This document shows positions 61,011 to 64,000 of a DNA stretch of 64,000 nucleotides, in pieces. The translations under genes were made by a program, and so were the position numbers. Each line of letters opens with the position of its first letter. Positions within the stretch are counted from its first letter, which is position 1. Under the pieces are notes generated by a model. The model had not been told where the DNA came from. It was given only the letters and a program-made list of their open reading frames with translations, and did not search any database. The stretch covers positions 2,418,001 through 2,482,000 of the forward strand of contig NZ_CP034279.1 of NCBI RefSeq assembly GCF_009739905.1. The letters run 5' to 3'. The DNA is from Streptomyces ficellus (GTDB lineage: Bacteria; Actinomycetota; Actinomycetes; Streptomycetales; Streptomycetaceae).

Positions 61011-63371
61011 GTGACCATCGCGCCAGCCGATCCGGTTTCAGCGATCGAGAGCGACGGAAGCGACGGACCCGGGACCGCGCTGCTGCGGACCCTGACCGAC
61101 CTCACCGCCGACCTGCCCGACACCGACCCGGGCCGGGTCGCCGCCGCCGCGCTGCGGGGCCGGCACGCCGGCTCGGACGAGGCGGAGTTGCGTGAGCTGG
61201 CCACCGAGGCGGCCGCCGGGCTGATCTCGGAGGACCCCGCCTACTCCCGGCTCGCGGCCCGGCTGCTGACCCGGACCATCGCCGAGGAGGCGGCGGGACA
61301 GGGCGCCGTGTCGTTCACGGCGTCGGTCGCCGTGGGGCACCGCGAGGGCCTGATCGCCGACCGTACGGCCGCGTTCGTCGAGCTGCACGCGGAGCGGATG
61401 GACGCGACCGTCGACCCCGAGGGCGACGACCGGTTCGGCTACTTCGGGCTGCGGACGCTCTACTCGCGCTACCTGCTGCGCCACCCGATCACGCGCAAGG
61501 TGATCGAGACGCCGCAGCACTTCATGATGCGGGTGGCGGCGGGCCTCGCCGAGGACGACTCGGTACGGGCGCTGGACGACGTGACGGCGCTGTACCGGCT
61601 GATGAGCCGGCTCGACTACCTGCCCTCCTCCCCCACCCTGTTCAACTCCGGTACGCGCCACCCGCAGATGTCCTCGTGCTACCTGCTGGACTCGCCGCTG
61701 GACGAGCTGGACTCGATCTACGACCGCTACCACCAGGTCGCGCGGCTCTCCAAGCACGCGGGCGGCATCGGCCTGTCCTACTCCCGCATCCGGGCGCGCG
61801 GTTCGCTGATCCGCGGCACCAACGGGCACTCCAACGGCATCGTGCCGTTCCTGAAGACGCTGGACGCCTCCGTCGCGGCCGTGAACCAGGGCGGGCGGCG
61901 CAAGGGCGCGGCGGCCGTGTACCTGGAGACCTGGCACGCGGACATCGAGGAGTTCCTGGAGCTGCGGGACAACACCGGTGAGGACGCCCGGCGTACGCAC
62001 AACCTGAACCTGGCGCACTGGATCCCGGACGAGTTCATGCGCCGGGTCAACGCCGACGCCGACTGGTCGCTGTTCTCGCCGGCCGACGTGCCGGAGCTGG
62101 TCGACCTGTGGGGCGAGGAGTTCGACGCCGCGTACCGCGCCGCCGAGGCCAGGGGGCTGGCCCGCAGGACGATGCCGGCGCGCGAGCTGTACGGCCGGAT
62201 GATGCGCACCCTGGCGCAGACCGGCAACGGCTGGATGACGTTCAAGGACGCCTCCAACCGCACGGCCAACCAGACCGCCGAGCCGGGCCACACGGTCCAC
62301 TCCTCCAACCTGTGCACCGAGATCCTGGAGGTCACGGACGACGGGGAGACGGCCGTCTGCAACCTGGGCTCGGTCAACCTGGGCGCCTTCGTGTCCGGTG
62401 ACTCGATCGACTGGGAGCGGCTGGACGAGACCGTCCGCACGGCGGTGACGTTCCTCGACCGGGTCGTCGACATCAACTTCTACCCGACCGAGCAGGCGGG
62501 CCGCTCCAACGCCCGGTGGCGGCCGGTCGGCCTGGGCGCGATGGGCCTCCAGGACGTCTTCTTCCAGCTGAAGCTGCCGTTCGACTCCCCCGAGGCGCGG
62601 GCCCTGTCCACGCGCATCGCCGAGCGGATCATGCTCGCCGCGTACGAGGCGTCCGCCGACCTCGCCGAGCGCAACGGCCCGGTGCCGGCCTGGGAGAAGA
62701 CCCGTACCGCCCGCGGGGTGCTGCACCCGGACCACTACGACGTGGAGCTGAACTGGCCGGAGCGGTGGGACGCGCTGCGGAAGCGGATCGCCACCGTCGG
62801 CATGCGCAACTCGCTGCTCCTCGCCATCGCGCCGACGGCGACCATCGCCTCGATCGCGGGCGTGTACGAGTGCATCGAGCCCCAGGTGTCCAACCTGTTC
62901 AAGCGCGAGACGCTGTCGGGCGAGTTCCTCCAGGTCAACTCCTACCTGGTGGACGAGCTGAAGCGGCTCGGCGTGTGGGACGCGCAGACGCGCGAGGCGC
63001 TGCGCGAGGCCAGCGGCTCGGTGCAGGGCTTCACCTGGATCCCGGCCGAGGTGCGCGAGCTGTACCGCACGGCGTGGGAGATCCCGCAGCGCGGCCTGAT
63101 CGACATGGCGGCCGCCCGCACCCCGTTCCTGGACCAGTCACAGTCGCTGAACCTGTTCCTGGAGACGCCGACCATCGGCAAGCTGTCGTCGATGTACGCG
63201 TACGCCTGGAAGCAGGGCCTGAAGACGACGTACTACCTGCGCTCGCGCCCGGCGACCAGGATCGCCCGTGCCGCGGCCCGCGCGAGCGTCCCCGTACCCG
63301 CGCAGGCGACACCGGAGGACGCGGTCGCCTGCTCCCTGGAAAACCCCGAGTCCTGCGAGGCCTGCCAGTAA
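61011..63371 (+). CDS. nrdA: Class Ia ribonucleotide reductase large subunit
   Basis: 786 residues from GTG at 61011. Reduces ribonucleotides to deoxyribonucleotides with NrdB. Active site: SSCYLLD (Cys223), SNLCTEI with Asn433, thiyl-radical Cys435 and Glu437, VCNLGSVN (Cys450), radical-transfer tyrosines TTYYLRSR (Tyr741, 742), and redox Cys pair CEAC (782, 785) at the C-terminus. No ATP-cone (VxKRDG-type) domain is seen at the N-terminus. Under the B12 riboswitch and NrdR boxes. Its stop overlaps the nrdB ATG by one base (TAATG). Confidence 0.96.
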   Translation: MTIAPADPVSAIESDGSDGPGTALLRTLTDLTADLPDTDPGRVAAAALRGRHAGSDEAELRELATEAAAGLISEDPAYSRLAARLLTRTIAEEAAGQGAVSFTASVAVGHREGLIADRTAAFVELHAERMDATVDPEGDDRFGYFGLRTLYSRYLLRHPITRKVIETPQHFMMRVAAGLAEDDSVRALDDVTALYRLMSRLDYLPSSPTLFNSGTRHPQMSSCYLLDSPLDELDSIYDRYHQVARLSKHAGGIGLSYSRIRARGSLIRGTNGHSNGIVPFLKTLDASVAAVNQGGRRKGAAAVYLETWHADIEEFLELRDNTGEDARRTHNLNLAHWIPDEFMRRVNADADWSLFSPADVPELVDLWGEEFDAAYRAAEARGLARRTMPARELYGRMMRTLAQTGNGWMTFKDASNRTANQTAEPGHTVHSSNLCTEILEVTDDGETAVCNLGSVNLGAFVSGDSIDWERLDETVRTAVTFLDRVVDINFYPTEQAGRSNARWRPVGLGAMGLQDVFFQLKLPFDSPEARALSTRIAERIMLAAYEASADLAERNGPVPAWEKTRTARGVLHPDHYDVELNWPERWDALRKRIATVGMRNSLLLAIAPTATIASIAGVYECIEPQVSNLFKRETLSGEFLQVNSYLVDELKRLGVWDAQTREALREASGSVQGFTWIPAEVRELYRTAWEIPQRGLIDMAAARTPFLDQSQSLNLFLETPTIGKLSSMYAYAWKQGLKTTYYLRSRPATRIARAAARASVPVPAQATPEDAVACSLENPESCEACQ

Positions 63372-64000
63372 TGACCATTCCGAACAACGAGAAGAACCTG
63401 CTCGACCCGGGCTTCGAACTGACCCTGCGCCCGATGCGCTACCCGGACTTCTACGAGCGCTACCGGGACGCCATCAAGAACACCTGGACGGTGGAGGAGG
63501 TCGACCTCCACTCCGACGTCGCCGACCTCGCCAAGCTCACCCCCGGCGAGCAGCACCTGATCGGCCGGCTGGTGGCGTTCTTCGCGACCGGCGACTCGAT
63601 CGTCGCGAACAACCTGGTGCTGACGCTCTACAAGCACATCAACTCCCCCGAGGCGCGGCTGTACCTGTCGCGGCAGCTGTTCGAGGAGGCCGTGCACGTC
63701 CAGTTCTACCTGACGCTGCTCGACACCTACCTGCCCGACCCGGAGGACCGCGCGGCGGCCTTCGCGGCCGTGGAGAACATCCCGTCGATCCGCGAGAAGG
63801 CGCAGTTCTGCTTCCGCTGGATGGACTCGGTGGAGAAGATCGACCGGCTGGAGACGAAGGCCGACCGCCGCCGGTTCCTGCTGAACCTGATCTGCTTCGC
63901 CGCGTGCATCGAGGGCCTGTTCTTCTACGGCGCGTTCGCCTACGTGTACTGGTTCCGCTCGCGCGGCCTGCTGCACGGTCTGGCGACCGGCACCAACTGG
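63371..64000 (+). CDS. nrdB: Class Ia ribonucleotide reductase small subunit (cut by window edge)
   Basis: 210 codons in the window. Diiron ligands Asp75, Glu106, His109 (EEAVHVQFY) and Glu181 are in place; Tyr113 of that motif is the position of the stable tyrosyl radical. Standard NrdB helices up to RGLLHGLATGTNW. The rest lies beyond base 64000. Confidence 0.96.
   Translation, partial: MTIPNNEKNLLDPGFELTLRPMRYPDFYERYRDAIKNTWTVEEVDLHSDVADLAKLTPGEQHLIGRLVAFFATGDSIVANNLVLTLYKHINSPEARLYLSRQLFEEAVHVQFYLTLLDTYLPDPEDRAAAFAAVENIPSIREKAQFCFRWMDSVEKIDRLETKADRRRFLLNLICFAACIEGLFFYGAFAYVYWFRSRGLLHGLATGTNW

Overview
The window is very GC-rich, with codon third positions almost always G or C, many GTG starts, and long spurious antisense reading frames. 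Gene content (sodN/sodX, wblE, sigH, dasABCD-dasR, snpA, an EshA-type shell protein, SucA fused to an acyltransferase) identifies a Streptomyces chromosome. From memory, gene order matches the S. coelicolor core region from about SCO5285 (lon) down to SCO5225 (nrdB), interrupted by a small accessory block. Both window ends cut genes: lon at the left and nrdB at the right.

Layout. 1-8.2 kb: lon with an HspR-type operator, a nucleotidyltransferase, a secreted protein, GNAT and rhomboid-like genes, a spermidine-synthase-like protein, and an OmpR/HAMP-kinase two-component pair. 8.4-12.3 kb: the large sucA/kgd-type 2-oxoglutarate dehydrogenase gene. 12.4-24 kb: small conserved proteins, a DUF4097/PadR pair, an HTH/Clp-N cassette with twin operators, secreted proteins, a GH5 glycosidase, an MDR oxidoreductase, a PhoD phosphatase and NAD-malic enzyme. 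24-27.5 kb: an amino-acid ABC importer whose permease carries a histone-like N-terminal tail. 27.5-30 kb: methyltransferase, CGNR zinc-finger protein, and nickel superoxide dismutase (sodN) with its maturation protease (sodX). 29.9-33.7 kb: a patchwork of truncated or accessory genes (TPR regulator remnant, NUDIX, phosphotransferase, S1 fragments, orphan Imm21-like protein). 33.8-39 kb: membrane protein, GNAT, LysR-snapalysin pair, DUF6304, reductase and TetR. 39.1-41.8 kb: a polyprenyl diphosphate synthase next to an EshA-type cyclic-nucleotide-domain shell protein, the signature of a family 2B encapsulin nanocompartment. 42-49 kb: amidase, PLP enzyme, Na+/H+ antiporter, UBP zinc finger, prsH-sigH stress locus, lipid kinase, wblE. 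49.3-60.1 kb: PdtaS-like kinase, then the GlcNAc/chitobiose regulon (nagB, dasD, dasC, dasB, dasA, dasR) with four DasR (dre) sites, and a DUF3311/sodium-solute symporter pair. 60.2-64 kb: a GNAT gene, then paired NrdR boxes and a cobalamin riboswitch ahead of the class Ia ribonucleotide reductase genes nrdA-nrdB.

How parts work together. DasABC imports chitobiose/GlcNAc, DasD cleaves dimers, NagB deaminates glucosamine-6-P, and DasR senses the amino-sugar phosphates. PrsH restrains SigH. SodX processes SodN. NrdR boxes plus the B12 riboswitch would silence NrdAB when a B12-dependent class II reductase can serve. Function calls rest on recognisable motifs and family knowledge. No database search was run.
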